Positions 44,846 to 54,856 of a stretch of 64,000 bases of DNA are shown here, in pieces. How positions within the stretch are numbered: position 1 is the first letter of the stretch; each line of letters begins with the position of its first letter. The notes under the pieces were generated by a model. The model was not told the DNA's origin. It ran no database searches and was given only the letters and a program-made list of their open reading frames with translations. The DNA comes from Thermovirga sp. GTDB lineage: Bacteria > Synergistota > Synergistia > Synergistales > Thermovirgaceae. Position numbers and translations under genes: made by a program. The stretch lies in NCBI RefSeq assembly GCF_017656375.1, contig NZ_JACDOB010000003.1:16013-80012 (forward strand), in the 5' to 3' direction.

Positions 44846-46561
44846 TTATTTCCTCCTGAAAAGTCTATCCATATCTTCCATGGTGACAACAATATGAGTC
44901 GGCCTACCGTGAGGACAAGCCTCTGGGCTCTCGCATTTAAAGAGTTCTTCCCAAAGGGAAAGGGCTTCTTTTTCTCCTATGACCTTAGTAATTTTCAACG
45001 CGTTCTTACATGCTTCTGAAGCCAATTCCTCTGCAAAGATCCCGTTCAGATCCTCTCCTGATGTCTTTTCTGCAGCATCTATAGCAAGCCGCAAAATCCC
45101 GATAGGGCTCAGGTTTTTTTCAGAAATTCCTGCCGGTACACTGGTAAGGTACATCCCACCCTCACTCTCCTTAAAAGAAAAGCCCATTTCTTCTAAAGCT
45201 TTCAACCATTCCCTTGCCGCCTCTGATATAGTTGGCGGAAGCTCCAACTCGGGATATATGTTCTGCTTTATCCCTTTTTTTATTTTATCCATGAAAAATT
45301 CAAACAAAATCCTCTCATGAGAAGCATGTGGATCCAACAATATAAAATTTTTTCCCCTCTCATACAGCAAATACCCGGTTGAAAGCCTACCCATAAATCT
45401 AACATGCTCACTTTGCTCCCAAGAACGTTGAATCGGCACATTTCCCATGTCTTGGGGAAATGCTGGAGCTCTTTCAGGCTCTTCTGATGTCTTCTCTTCA
45501 TACATATCCCTTGTATATTCGCCGTTACTTTCATAGGGCGAGGGGTTTTTCTTTCTGTCCAAGGGCCCAAAAGAAACAGTAAACGCCTGTTTTGATTTTA
45601 ACAACATATTCTCTATGACTTTCAATACTGCCTTATATATCTCCCCACTATTTTTAAACCGGACCTCAGCCTTTGCCGGATGAATGTTTACGTCCAGGTC
45701 ATCAGCTGGAACATCCATCATCACGAACCATGAACCTGAAACAGAAGAACCGAAAGAAGACAGAGCCGCCCTTATAACAGAATCTTGAACGCGTCTGCCA
45801 TTGATAAACACCGTAAGGGTTACCCTATTACTCTCCTTCAAGGGCTGCCAAAAGGCCCTTATCTTAATTTGCCCTAAATCAACCTCTTGCTGTTGCACTG
45901 GATAATGTGATGGCCATATTTGGCTCAAAATATCGAAAGAAGTTCTCCCTGAAAAAAATCCCTCGGTTGAGAAAATTTTTCTGTTTTCGCTAATTAACGT
46001 AAAAATAACATTCGGGAAAGCAACAGCGTAATCTCTAACCACTGAGGAAACTCTTCTCGTTTCGGCTTGTGAACTCTTTAAAAACTTCCGGCGAGCCGGA
46101 AAGTTGAAAAACAGATCTTCAACTTGAACACGCGTTCCAGCAAAGGTGTTTACCCGCCTATGAAGCTCCACCTTCCCCGCGGTGCAAATCAGGATGCCTC
46201 CCTCTTTCTCATCTTTAGCCATACTTCTGATTTCCAACCTGCTCACTGCAGCTATACTGCCTAGAGCTTCCCCCCTGAAACCAAAGGTATCGATATGACA
46301 TAAATCATCCACATTTGAAATCTTACTTGTGGCAAAACGCTCAACTGCCAGAGGCAAATCATCAAATAGAATGCCCTCTCCGTCATCTTCCACTACTATC
46401 TTGGATTTCCCCCCCTGGCTTAAGACAACCTTGACCCTGGTGGCATCAGCATCCAGAGAATTCTCTATCAGTTCTTTGACAATGGAAGCAGGGCTTTCTA
46501 TTACTTCCCCTGCTGCGATTCTTGCAGAAACATCAGGCTTTAATTTTTCTATTCTTCTCAA
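44846..46561 (-). CDS. mutL: DNA mismatch repair protein MutL (endonuclease type)
   Basis: This 571-residue protein has the N-terminal GHKL ATPase (E-L-I-E-N-S-L-D-A at 30-39, D-D-G-E-G-I near 59, G-F-R-G-E-A-L at 94-100, T-R-V near 143). Its C-terminal dimerisation domain carries a metal-binding endonuclease motif close to consensus, D-P-H-A-S-H-E-R-I-L-F-E (410-421; Pro replaces the usual Gln), with A-C-K and C-P-H-G-R-P near the end. MutL is therefore probably a nicking enzyme, as in bacteria without MutH. The TTG start overlaps the mutS stop (TTGA). Confidence 0.96.
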   Translation of the reverse strand: MRRIEKLKPDVSARIAAGEVIESPASIVKELIENSLDADATRVKVVLSQGGKSKIVVEDDGEGILFDDLPLAVERFATSKISNVDDLCHIDTFGFRGEALGSIAAVSRLEIRSMAKDEKEGGILICTAGKVELHRRVNTFAGTRVQVEDLFFNFPARRKFLKSSQAETRRVSSVVRDYAVAFPNVIFTLISENRKIFSTEGFFSGRTSFDILSQIWPSHYPVQQQEVDLGQIKIRAFWQPLKESNRVTLTVFINGRRVQDSVIRAALSSFGSSVSGSWFVMMDVPADDLDVNIHPAKAEVRFKNSGEIYKAVLKVIENMLLKSKQAFTVSFGPLDRKKNPSPYESNGEYTRDMYEEKTSEEPERAPAFPQDMGNVPIQRSWEQSEHVRFMGRLSTGYLLYERGKNFILLDPHASHERILFEFFMDKIKKGIKQNIYPELELPPTISEAAREWLKALEEMGFSFKESEGGMYLTSVPAGISEKNLSPIGILRLAIDAAEKTSGEDLNGIFAEELASEACKNALKITKVIGEKEALSLWEELFKCESPEACPHGRPTHIVVTMEDMDRLFRRK

Positions 46562-49152
46562 TTTTCCCCAATTATCTCCTTAGCTCTATCTCTTAGTTTG
46601 TAAACAAGCTCTAAAGCCCCTAAAGGGGTTAGGTTATCAGGATCTAGTGTAGCTACATCCCTCACCAAATCTTCCGCTTCCGGGGCAAAAAGGCCTAATT
46701 GAATTACCTTTCTTTTACTGTCATCAGCCCAATCTACGCTTTTACCTGATTCCCTAAAATTCCTTTCCTCCTCAAAACGCTTCAAAAGCTCCGTTGAACG
46801 TTTAATAACCGCTTCTGGAACTCCTGCCAGCTTTGCTACTTCCACTCCATAAGATTTATCCGCTGGTTTTGGTTCCAACTTATAAAGGAACACTATCCCT
46901 TTCCCTGTTTCCTCTATGGCAAGGCTAAGATTAAAAACCCCAGGCAAAGATTCTGCAAGGGAAACCAATTCATGATAGTGTGTGGCGAAAATAACCTTGG
47001 GCATCCCATCACACACTTTGTGTAAATACTCCAATACCGCCCAGGCAATACTTATCCCGTCGTACGTTGACGTCCCTCTACCTATCTCATCAAGTATCAC
47101 CAAGCTTCTTGGCGTCACATTTCTAAGGATATTGGCTGTCTCCACCATTTCTACCATGAAGGTGCTCTTTCCTCTAGAGAGCTCATCCTTTGCACCTATC
47201 CGAGAAAAAATTCGATCAATTATGCCAATTTCTGCCCTGGATGCAGGGACGAAACTTCCTGCCTGAGCCATAACGACTAGGAGAGCAGCCATTCTTAAAT
47301 AAGTGGATTTGCCTGCCATGTTGGGGCCAGTAACTATGGCTATCCTCTTACCATAAGAATCTAAATGAACATCGTTAGGGGTAAAGGGTGTCCTGTTCCT
47401 CAGAGCCTCTTCCACTACAGGATGCCTTGCTCCTTCCAGCTTTATGGAATACCCATCATTAATATCAGGTCTTATATAGTTACATTCCTTCGCTTTAACC
47501 GCGAAAGAGCACAAGACATCCAACGTGGAAATAAGGCTGTTTATATCCTGGATAATTGAACTATGTTCGAGGACATCCTGTACCAAGCCTTCATAAAGGT
47601 CCCTTTCCCTCGCCTCTATCTTTAGATCTAAAGTCAACAACTTTTCTTCTAATTCCTTTAACTCTTCTGTTACGAAGCGTTCACCACCCACCAACGTTTG
47701 CTTTCTGATATATCTTTCAGGCACCTTATCTAAATAAGACTTACTTACCTCAAGGTAATAACCAAAGACCTTATTAAAACCTATCTTCATGTTCTTGATG
47801 CCTGTCGCTTCCTTTTCCCTTTCCAAAATAGAATTCAATTTCTCTCCGGAATGAGCTCTGAGGTACCTCAAATCATCAAGTTCTTTATCGAACCCCTCCT
47901 TAATGACGTTCCCCTCTTTAACTGTCTTAGGAAGTTCAGCACACAGGGCATTTTCAAGCTTCACTCTGAGTTCTTTCGGTTCTTCTGGCACCTCTAAAGT
48001 TTCCTGAATGGATGCTTTTGACATCATTTCAATTATATTAGGCAATAAGCACAGAACGTCTCTGATCACTCCTAAGTCTCTTGGCCCACCGAGGCCCATC
48101 CCCAATCTAGAAAGGGCTTTTTCTGCATCACTACAGCCTGAAAGGATCTTTCGCAATGCCTGAAGCTCCATCCAGTTCTTTAATAACTTCTCCACCACAT
48201 CGTGCCTCTCTTTTATGCGCTCATAATCTACGAGAGGATGTAATAGCCACCGTCGCAGCAATCTTTTCCCCATAGGGGTGCTACAACGGTTCAAAACGGA
48301 AAAAAGGGTTAGTTTTTCGCCCTCTACCAGTTCTAAATTCTTCTGGGTAGAATAATCCATGATCAGCTCACTGGAAAAGTGGGCCTTATGTATCCTTTTT
48401 ATATGCTTTACTGCCCCAAACTGAGTCTCACTGAGGTAGTTGTAAACAGCCCATGCAGCTCCCACGCTACCATCATCTTCATTGAAGCCAAAACTTTCCA
48501 AAGTGACTATGGACCATTCATTACAAAACTTTCTTGCCCCCTCTCTGGGGTTGAAATCGTCTGGGTCCCTTTCTACTATCTTAGGCTCTATAAGCTGAAG
48601 AATTTTTTTTCTAGCTTCTTCCTTGAAATTTCTTGGAATGACAAGCTCCGAAGGTTCAAAGGAGCACAAAAGCCCCAGGCCTTCTCCCTCAGGTAACGTA
48701 GCAGCTTCTAGCCTCCCACTATTACAATTTAAAAAAGCAACAAACATAACTTTATCTTTTATCCTCACAGCAGCCAGCTTGCTTTCCATCGGAAGGTCTG
48801 CAGGCACAAAAGTTCCAGGAGTTATGACTCTGACTACTTTTCTTTCTACTAAATTCCTCCCGTCAGGCTCTGTAACTTGCTCACAAACAGCGACTTTAAA
48901 CCCCTCTTTTATGAGCCTATATATATAATTCTCTGCAGCATGATAAGGCACACCAGCCATAGGTATTTCCTTAGCTGTGTCTCGAGCCGTAAGAGCTATG
49001 CCCAAAACCCCAGACGCTTTCTGGGCATCTTCAAAAAACATTTCATAAAAATCTCCCATCCTGAAAAACAACAAACAATCAGGGTATTTCCTCTTCCAAT
49101 AGTCATACTGCTTTAACATTGGAGTCAGCCTAACACCCTTAGGTACGGCCAT
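46558..49152 (-). CDS. mutS: DNA mismatch repair protein MutS
   Basis: MutS recognises mismatches and small loops. The 864-residue protein has the mismatch-binding F-x-E-like segment at F-F-R-M-G-D-F-Y-E-M-F (domain I), the connector, lever and clamp domains, and the C-terminal ABC-type ATPase with G-P-N-M-A-G-K-S-T, D-E-I-G-R-G-T-S-T-Y-D-G and the F-A-T-H-Y-H-E-L segment. Size and order are those of MutS1. It overlaps ruvX upstream by 14 nt and mutL downstream by 4 nt. Confidence 0.97.
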   Translation of the reverse strand: MAVPKGVRLTPMLKQYDYWKRKYPDCLLFFRMGDFYEMFFEDAQKASGVLGIALTARDTAKEIPMAGVPYHAAENYIYRLIKEGFKVAVCEQVTEPDGRNLVERKVVRVITPGTFVPADLPMESKLAAVRIKDKVMFVAFLNCNSGRLEAATLPEGEGLGLLCSFEPSELVIPRNFKEEARKKILQLIEPKIVERDPDDFNPREGARKFCNEWSIVTLESFGFNEDDGSVGAAWAVYNYLSETQFGAVKHIKRIHKAHFSSELIMDYSTQKNLELVEGEKLTLFSVLNRCSTPMGKRLLRRWLLHPLVDYERIKERHDVVEKLLKNWMELQALRKILSGCSDAEKALSRLGMGLGGPRDLGVIRDVLCLLPNIIEMMSKASIQETLEVPEEPKELRVKLENALCAELPKTVKEGNVIKEGFDKELDDLRYLRAHSGEKLNSILEREKEATGIKNMKIGFNKVFGYYLEVSKSYLDKVPERYIRKQTLVGGERFVTEELKELEEKLLTLDLKIEARERDLYEGLVQDVLEHSSIIQDINSLISTLDVLCSFAVKAKECNYIRPDINDGYSIKLEGARHPVVEEALRNRTPFTPNDVHLDSYGKRIAIVTGPNMAGKSTYLRMAALLVVMAQAGSFVPASRAEIGIIDRIFSRIGAKDELSRGKSTFMVEMVETANILRNVTPRSLVILDEIGRGTSTYDGISIAWAVLEYLHKVCDGMPKVIFATHYHELVSLAESLPGVFNLSLAIEETGKGIVFLYKLEPKPADKSYGVEVAKLAGVPEAVIKRSTELLKRFEEERNFRESGKSVDWADDSKRKVIQLGLFAPEAEDLVRDVATLDPDNLTPLGALELVYKLRDRAKEIIGEN

Positions 49153-49576
49153 TTTCGCTGTCCCCCTTGCTCTGGTGTTCCAAGTAATCCTGAAGCATTA
49201 CCGTTGCTGCTACCATATCAATGTTTTTCTTGCGTTTTTTCCTCCTTACAGAGGCCTCTATCATGGTTTGCTCAGCTATAACAGTAGTAAAACGCTCATC
49301 CCAACAAACCACCTCAAGGCTAGGATATCTATGCTTTAGTTCAGAAATAATAATATTCACTTTTTGGGCCTCAGGACCCATAGATGAATCTGTGCGATAA
49401 GGCATACCCACAACAATGGTACTTACGCTGAAACGCTCCACCAACTTGTCAAGCTCGACCATCCAATCCCCCATAGCGTCCAAAACAGCAACCCCCTGGG
49501 CAAAGTTACCGAGGGGGTCGCTTACTGAAACGCCAATTCTTTTGGTTCCAATGTCCAAACCTAAAAATCTCTTCAT
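49139..49576 (-). CDS. ruvX: RuvX/YqgF family nuclease (putative Holliday junction resolvase)
   Basis: This 145-residue RNase H-fold protein has L-G-L-D-I-G-T-K-R-I-G-V-S-V-S-D at the start, V-V-G-M-P-Y-R-T-D-S in the middle and D-E-R-F-T-T followed by D-M-V-A-A-T near the end. The family is linked to pre-16S rRNA 5' processing and possibly to junction resolution. It overlaps alaS by 4 nt and mutS by 14 nt; alaS-ruvX neighbourhood is common in many bacteria. Confidence 0.94.
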   Translation of the reverse strand: MKRFLGLDIGTKRIGVSVSDPLGNFAQGVAVLDAMGDWMVELDKLVERFSVSTIVVGMPYRTDSSMGPEAQKVNIIISELKHRYPSLEVVCWDERFTTVIAEQTMIEASVRRKKRKKNIDMVAATVMLQDYLEHQSKGDSENGRT

Positions 49577-52215
49577 TTCCTAATCATTTCTCTCACAATA
49601 TCCGGGGCTTTTCCAAGAGCCTCTTCCAATCCTTCAATCTTCTTAGCTCCCGCCTGGGCGACATCAGGACGCCCTCCTCCGCCGCCACCCAAGGTTTGGG
49701 CTATAGATTTAGCAAGCCTCCCAGCGTGAACTCCCTTTGCAACAGCATCCTTATCAGCCATTACGATAAAGGTCGCCTGACCCTTGGATTTAGAAACCAA
49801 AACAGCAACACTACACTTGCGACTTTGCCTTATTTTGTCACCTACCTGACGAAGTATGTTCGGTGGAAGCTCATCAAATATTTCAGCACATAGCAAAACA
49901 CCTTCTACTTCTATTCCTCTCTCTAAAACCTTATCTACATTTGACTGGGCCTTTTCAAGGTTGAGCCTCTCTATCTCTTCTTGCAACCTTTTCCGCTGTT
50001 CCAGCAAAGAAATGGCCTTTTCATGTAACTGCTCTTCGTCGGCTTCCAAGATACCTGCAAGGGCTTTAAGCCTTCTTGCTTGTTCCTGGAACTTGATAAA
50101 GGCTGCCTCCGAAGCTACGGCCGTTATTCTCCTCAATCCAGAGCCTATGCCCTCTTCCTTTATTATCTTGAATGCTCCTATGTCGCCTGTACGCGTAACA
50201 TGAGTGCCTCCACATAACTCAGCGCTGTAGCCCGGGACTACTACAACTCTGACATTATCCCCATACTTTTCCTCAAAAAGAGCTTTGGCTCCCAGTTTTT
50301 TTGCCTCATCCAGGTCGGTTACATGTGTCTCTATCGCCAAGTTATCAGTAATTACTCCAAAAACTATTCTTTCTACCTTCTCTATTTCTTCCTCATCAAG
50401 TGGTTTTATATGGGTAAAATCAAAACGAAGGAAATCAGGCGCCACAAGTGAACCGGCCTGCCTTACGTGATCGCCAAGCACCCTTATCAAAGCCTCATGA
50501 AGCAGGTGAGTGGCTGTATGATGGGCTTTTACCTTCTTTCGCCTATCACTATCCACCTTAGCAAAAACTTTCTCACCAACCTTGAGTTTTCCTGAATCCA
50601 CCTTAATTTTATGAATATAGTGCCCTATCCCCGACACCTGAGTATCGAAGACTGAGGCTCGTCCATCTGATCCCCATTCTAAGAGACCCTTATCACCTAC
50701 CTGGCCACCTTTTTCCCCGTAGAAAGGAGTCCTGTTGAGTACAACCTGACATTCTTCGCCCTCCACGCACTCTTCCTTTCTTTCGTCTCCAACTATTATG
50801 GCCAGCACTTTCCCTTCATCTTCATCCTTCTCATATCCAGTAAACTCACTTGTAGGAATATCCTTCAACAGCTCTGCGCCCATTGCGAACTTGCCACTAT
50901 CTGATTTTATTCCTGCTGCTCTAGCTCGTTCTCTCTGTTTCTCCATCTCTTCTTGAAACTCTTCAAATCTCACCTCTATTCCAGATTCCTTGCATATTTC
51001 CTCCGTCAATTCAAAAGGGAAGCCAAAAGTATCATAAAGTTCAAAAGCAATCTGGCCACTCAGGCTCTTTGCTCCCATGGCTTTCACATGTTTAATTTCC
51101 TCTTCTAACAACGCCGTTCCCTGTTCCAAGGTTTTCCCAAATCGAATCTCTTCCTGTTCTATTACCTGCTCTATTAGATTTTTATTCTCCACTAATTCCT
51201 CATAAGGATCTGACATAATCTCATTTAGTACAGGCAGAAGCTCGGCCAAAAATGGCTTTTCGACCCCTGCCAGCCTTCCATAACGAACGGCCCTTCTTAA
51301 AATTCTCCTTAATACGTAACCTCTACCCTCATTGGAAGGCATTATGCCATCTGCAATCATGAAAGCAATGGCTCTTAGATGGTCTGAAACAACCCTTACT
51401 GCCATATCCCCTCTTCCGCCAGACCCATAATTAACTCCCATTATTGATGCAGCCTTCTTGATAATGGGCTTAAAAAGATCTGTCTCAAAATCGCCCTTTA
51501 CTTGCTGGACCACCGAAGCAAGCCTCTCGAGGCCCATACCTGTATCTATATTTTTCTTTGGAAGAGGGTGAAGATTCCCATCCTTGTCGCGGTTATACTG
51601 CATAAATACCAGGTTCCATACTTCCAGATACCGGTCACAGTCACATTCCAAACCGCAATCAGGGCTGCCACAAGAAAATTCCGGGCCCTGATCGTATATT
51701 AACTCAGAGCAAGGGCCACATGGCCCTACGGGTCCCACAGACCAAAAATTATCTTCTTCTCCCAGCCTATAAATTCTGCTTGAAGGAACTCCTATCACTT
51801 TATTCCATATTTCAAAGGCTTCCTCATCGTCCTTATAGATAGTAGGATACAGCCTGTCAGGGTCTAATCCTACTTTCTCCGTTAGGAACTCCCACGCAAA
51901 CAGTGAAGCTTCCTTCTTAAAATAATCTCCAAAGCTAAAATTCCCCAACATCTCGAAGAATGTATGATGCCTAGCCGTCCTTCCCACGTTATCTATGTCA
52001 TTTGTCCTAACACACTTCTGAGACGTGGTTGCTCTTGGAACCTCCGGAGGCTTTTGCCCCAAAAAATATGGCTTAAAGGGCACCATCCCCGCTATTGTAA
52101 AGAGTATGCTGGGATCATCTGGCACTAATGAAAAGCTGGGGTACCTCTTATGTCCTTTACTCTCAAAAAAAGACAAAAACATTTCTCTAAGTTCTTTACC
52201 GCTCCTTGCCTGCAT
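49573..52215 (-). CDS. alaS: Alanyl-tRNA synthetase
   Basis: This class II synthetase charges tRNA-Ala. The 880-residue protein has the aminoacylation domain (about 1-430), the editing domain with H-H-T-A-T-H-L-L-H and C-G-G-T-H-V-T-R-T-G-D (zinc ligands), and the C-Ala domain ending in a run of glycines with G-R-P-D-V-A-Q-A-G. GGGGGG 7 nt before ATG 52215 sets the start and rules out in-frame candidates upstream. It has its own promoter candidate and a short leader, with no T-box. Confidence 0.97.
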   Translation of the reverse strand: MQARSGKELREMFLSFFESKGHKRYPSFSLVPDDPSILFTIAGMVPFKPYFLGQKPPEVPRATTSQKCVRTNDIDNVGRTARHHTFFEMLGNFSFGDYFKKEASLFAWEFLTEKVGLDPDRLYPTIYKDDEEAFEIWNKVIGVPSSRIYRLGEEDNFWSVGPVGPCGPCSELIYDQGPEFSCGSPDCGLECDCDRYLEVWNLVFMQYNRDKDGNLHPLPKKNIDTGMGLERLASVVQQVKGDFETDLFKPIIKKAASIMGVNYGSGGRGDMAVRVVSDHLRAIAFMIADGIMPSNEGRGYVLRRILRRAVRYGRLAGVEKPFLAELLPVLNEIMSDPYEELVENKNLIEQVIEQEEIRFGKTLEQGTALLEEEIKHVKAMGAKSLSGQIAFELYDTFGFPFELTEEICKESGIEVRFEEFQEEMEKQRERARAAGIKSDSGKFAMGAELLKDIPTSEFTGYEKDEDEGKVLAIIVGDERKEECVEGEECQVVLNRTPFYGEKGGQVGDKGLLEWGSDGRASVFDTQVSGIGHYIHKIKVDSGKLKVGEKVFAKVDSDRRKKVKAHHTATHLLHEALIRVLGDHVRQAGSLVAPDFLRFDFTHIKPLDEEEIEKVERIVFGVITDNLAIETHVTDLDEAKKLGAKALFEEKYGDNVRVVVVPGYSAELCGGTHVTRTGDIGAFKIIKEEGIGSGLRRITAVASEAAFIKFQEQARRLKALAGILEADEEQLHEKAISLLEQRKRLQEEIERLNLEKAQSNVDKVLERGIEVEGVLLCAEIFDELPPNILRQVGDKIRQSRKCSVAVLVSKSKGQATFIVMADKDAVAKGVHAGRLAKSIAQTLGGGGGGRPDVAQAGAKKIEGLEEALGKAPDIVREMIRK

Positions 52216-52275
52216 GCGCCAACCCCCCATAACAAGAGTAACCAAATTACCACATGTCGTATGAAAGTTTTAGAG

Positions 52276-52284
52276 ATTATACCA
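52276..52284 (-). promoter_or_regulatory. Extended -10 promoter for alaS
   Basis: The minus strand reads TGG-TATAAT (52284-52276), a perfect extended -10. The -35 region lies inside the end of mtaD and is poor (GAGAAA at 17 bp). Transcription would begin near 52269, giving a leader of about 55 nt before ATG 52215, and would read through alaS-ruvX-mutS-mutL. Confidence 0.55.
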
Positions 52285-53559
52285 TTAACTGCATATTCTT
52301 TCTCTTGATTTTTTAGCTTCCCTTTTTATCTCTTCTACATCTTTGTAGCTATAACTTCCATAATAATATATCCATCTGCCGTTTACCATGGTTCCAACCA
52401 CATCTGAACTGCTCCCAGCATAAACCAAATACTGAACAAGGTTAGAAGGCTCTACCCCAACATAATGAGGCTTATCCAGGTCAACCACCACTAAATCGGC
52501 TTTCCAAGATTTCTGTATTCTTCCTACTTTATCGAACCCCAAAGCCCTGGCTCCATTAAAGGTAGCCATTTTCAAAACTTCCTTGGACTTGCAGCACGTA
52601 GGATCCAATTCATTTCCCTTGTGCAGCAAGGCAGCAAGGCGCATCTCTTCCCATACATCAAGCCTGTTATTGCTTGCCGCACCATCGGTGCCCAAACATA
52701 CAGAAACTCCCTTCTTGAGATAATCTTTAAGAGGCGCTATGCCGCTTCCCAATTTCAAATTACTGGAGGGGTTATGGGCAACCTTCACTGAAGGTACTGC
52801 AACCTTTTCCATTTCATCTTTCTCTATCCAAACACAGTGAGCCAAAAGGGCTAATGGCACCGACAAAAGCCCCGAATTTTCCAAAAATTCCACAGGAACC
52901 ATGTCATATTTTTCCTTCAAGTAATCCCTCTCCCATGCGGCCTCCATGAAATGGGTATGCACTCCTATGTTCTTTTCTTTGGCCATATGGCATAACTTTT
53001 TGTACATATCGATGGGAACTGTGTAAGGGGCATGAGGCCCTACCTGTACATTGACCAGCTTTTGATCTTTAAAATATTCAAAAAGCCTCAAGGCTTTTTC
53101 TATGTCCGACTCCTTAGTTCCTATGATTCCCTTTGACAGTGCACATCGTACTCCAAATTTCAGAGCTGCCTCGCCGACCTCCTCCATCTCGAAGTACATG
53201 TCTGCGAAACCCGTAACACCCATGGACGCCATCTCCATTAAAGCCAATGCTGTTCCCCAGTAGATATCTTGTGGGGTAAGCTTCGCCTCTACAGGCCATA
53301 TCCGCTCCTCAAGCCATTCCTTCAATGGCTTTTCCTCTCCTAATCCCCTTAAAAGGGTCATAGCCGCGTGAGTATGGGCGTTAACAAGCCCAGGAATAAT
53401 GGCCTTGTTAAAATTACAATCTATAACATCTGTATCTTCCGATGTTCCAATGTGGTCCCCTATTTCTGATATGGAGTCACCGTCAATCAATATATCTCCC
53501 TTTCCTGCCTCATCCATAAAACCATCAACATAATAAACATTCTTTAAAAGGCACTTCAA
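52285..53559 (-). CDS. mtaD: 5-methylthioadenosine/S-adenosylhomocysteine deaminase
   Basis: This amidohydrolase deaminates MTA and SAH to the inosyl compounds. The 424-residue protein has the metal ligands in V-N-A-H-T-H-A-A-M, the deaminase signature G-P-H-A-P-Y-T, V-H-T-H-F-M-E-A, A-H-C-V-W and L-G-T-D-G-A-A-S-N-N. Together these place it with MtaD/DadD (Thermotoga and methanogen type) rather than with guanine deaminase. The start is TTG 53559 with GGGGGG 7 nt upstream. It follows ahcY and mtnA, which act on the same metabolites. Confidence 0.93.
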   Translation of the reverse strand: MKCLLKNVYYVDGFMDEAGKGDILIDGDSISEIGDHIGTSEDTDVIDCNFNKAIIPGLVNAHTHAAMTLLRGLGEEKPLKEWLEERIWPVEAKLTPQDIYWGTALALMEMASMGVTGFADMYFEMEEVGEAALKFGVRCALSKGIIGTKESDIEKALRLFEYFKDQKLVNVQVGPHAPYTVPIDMYKKLCHMAKEKNIGVHTHFMEAAWERDYLKEKYDMVPVEFLENSGLLSVPLALLAHCVWIEKDEMEKVAVPSVKVAHNPSSNLKLGSGIAPLKDYLKKGVSVCLGTDGAASNNRLDVWEEMRLAALLHKGNELDPTCCKSKEVLKMATFNGARALGFDKVGRIQKSWKADLVVVDLDKPHYVGVEPSNLVQYLVYAGSSSDVVGTMVNGRWIYYYGSYSYKDVEEIKREAKKSRERICS

Positions 53560-53589
53560 TCGCTTTCCCCCCTCTCATAAATATGAGGA

Positions 53590-54822
53590 TCACTCTCTCC
53601 ATGACCGCAGATAATCTTTCTGGCCTTCTGTCATTTCTTCAAGGGTCACTCCCATAGTCTCCAATTTTCTTTTCACAACTAGCCTATCTATATCTTCTGG
53701 AACTGGTATCACCCCTGCACTCAAGCTGTTATCGTTTATGTGAAGAGCACATAACAATTGGGTTGAAAAGCTCAAATCCATTATCTCTATCGGGTGCCCG
53801 TCAGCTGCTGCCAAGTTGACCAGCCGCCCTTCCGCAAGAAGATGCAGCTTCCTTCCGTCCTTTAAAATATATGTAAGAATGTTTTCTCTTGAGACAGTCT
53901 TATCTACCGCCAGCTCTTCCAGGTGTTTTTTATTTATCTCCACGTCAAAATGTCCTGCATTACCTAATATGGCACCATCTTTCATTATTTCGAAATGTTC
54001 CTTGCGAATGACGTCTCTATTCCCTGTAAGGGTCAAAAATAAATCACCCAAGAGAGCTGCCTCCTTCATGGACATAGCCGCATGGCCATCCATAACAGCC
54101 TCAAAGGCTTTATGAGGGTCGGCTTCCACAACTATAACTTTAGCTCCAAGGGCTTGCATTCTCATGGCTACACCTCTACCACACCAGCCGTAACCTGCCA
54201 CAACCACTACCTTTCCGGCAATAAGGACGTTAGTGGTCCTTAAAATGCCATCCACCACAGATTGTCCAGTACCATACCTATTGTCAAACAGAAACTTGCT
54301 CTTGGCATCATTTACAGCTATAACCCCTAAAGCCAGGACACCAGAACTTTCCATTGCCTTGAGCCTGTTTATTCCCGTAGTGGTCTCCTCAGCAGCGCCC
54401 CTTATATTAGGCAGCATCTCTTGTCTTTCTGTATGAAGTAGGGCAATAAGGTCCGCCCCATCATCGATAACTATATGAGGCTCTATATCCAAAGCCTTGT
54501 TAAGGTTTGCCACATACTCTCTGGCTGACATTCCCCTTTTACTGTAAACTCGCACTCCTTTCGCAGAAAGGGCCGCACATACGTCATCCTGTGTGGAAAG
54601 GGGATTGCTTCCTGCCGCGGACACTTCCGCCCCCAGGTTCTTCAAGGTTAAAAGGAGACAGGCCGTCTTTGCCTCCAGATGAAGGCAGGTGCATATTCTT
54701 TTATTCTTTAGCGGCTGCTTATCTACATGCTCCGCCTCAAAACTCCTCAAAACAGGCATGAAATTCCATGCCCAACTTATCTTCTTCAAGCCCTCCTCTA
54801 CCAACGCTTTATCCTGTTTCAT
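53590..54822 (-). CDS. ahcY: Adenosylhomocysteinase family protein (possibly S-inosylhomocysteine hydrolase)
   Basis: This short-type SAHH (410 residues) has T-C-L-H-L-E-A-K-T at 45-53, D-D-G-A-D-L at 120-125, [18 protein letters not shown] around 171-187 and the NAD+ site G-Y-G-W-C-G-R-G at 210-217. It lacks the roughly 40-residue insertion of proteobacterial enzymes. By alignment from memory, the adenine-contacting Thr57 and Glu59 of human SAHH correspond here to Glu50 and Lys52. With MtaD next door, the substrate could be S-inosylhomocysteine instead of, or as well as, SAH. AAAGGAG precedes ATG 54822. Confidence 0.92.
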   Translation of the reverse strand: MKQDKALVEEGLKKISWAWNFMPVLRSFEAEHVDKQPLKNKRICTCLHLEAKTACLLLTLKNLGAEVSAAGSNPLSTQDDVCAALSAKGVRVYSKRGMSAREYVANLNKALDIEPHIVIDDGADLIALLHTERQEMLPNIRGAAEETTTGINRLKAMESSGVLALGVIAVNDAKSKFLFDNRYGTGQSVVDGILRTTNVLIAGKVVVVAGYGWCGRGVAMRMQALGAKVIVVEADPHKAFEAVMDGHAAMSMKEAALLGDLFLTLTGNRDVIRKEHFEIMKDGAILGNAGHFDVEINKKHLEELAVDKTVSRENILTYILKDGRKLHLLAEGRLVNLAAADGHPIEIMDLSFSTQLLCALHINDNSLSAGVIPVPEDIDRLVVKRKLETMGVTLEEMTEGQKDYLRSWRE

Positions 54823-54856
54823 GCTTTTGCTCTCCTTTCCAGGTTATCATTATCAA

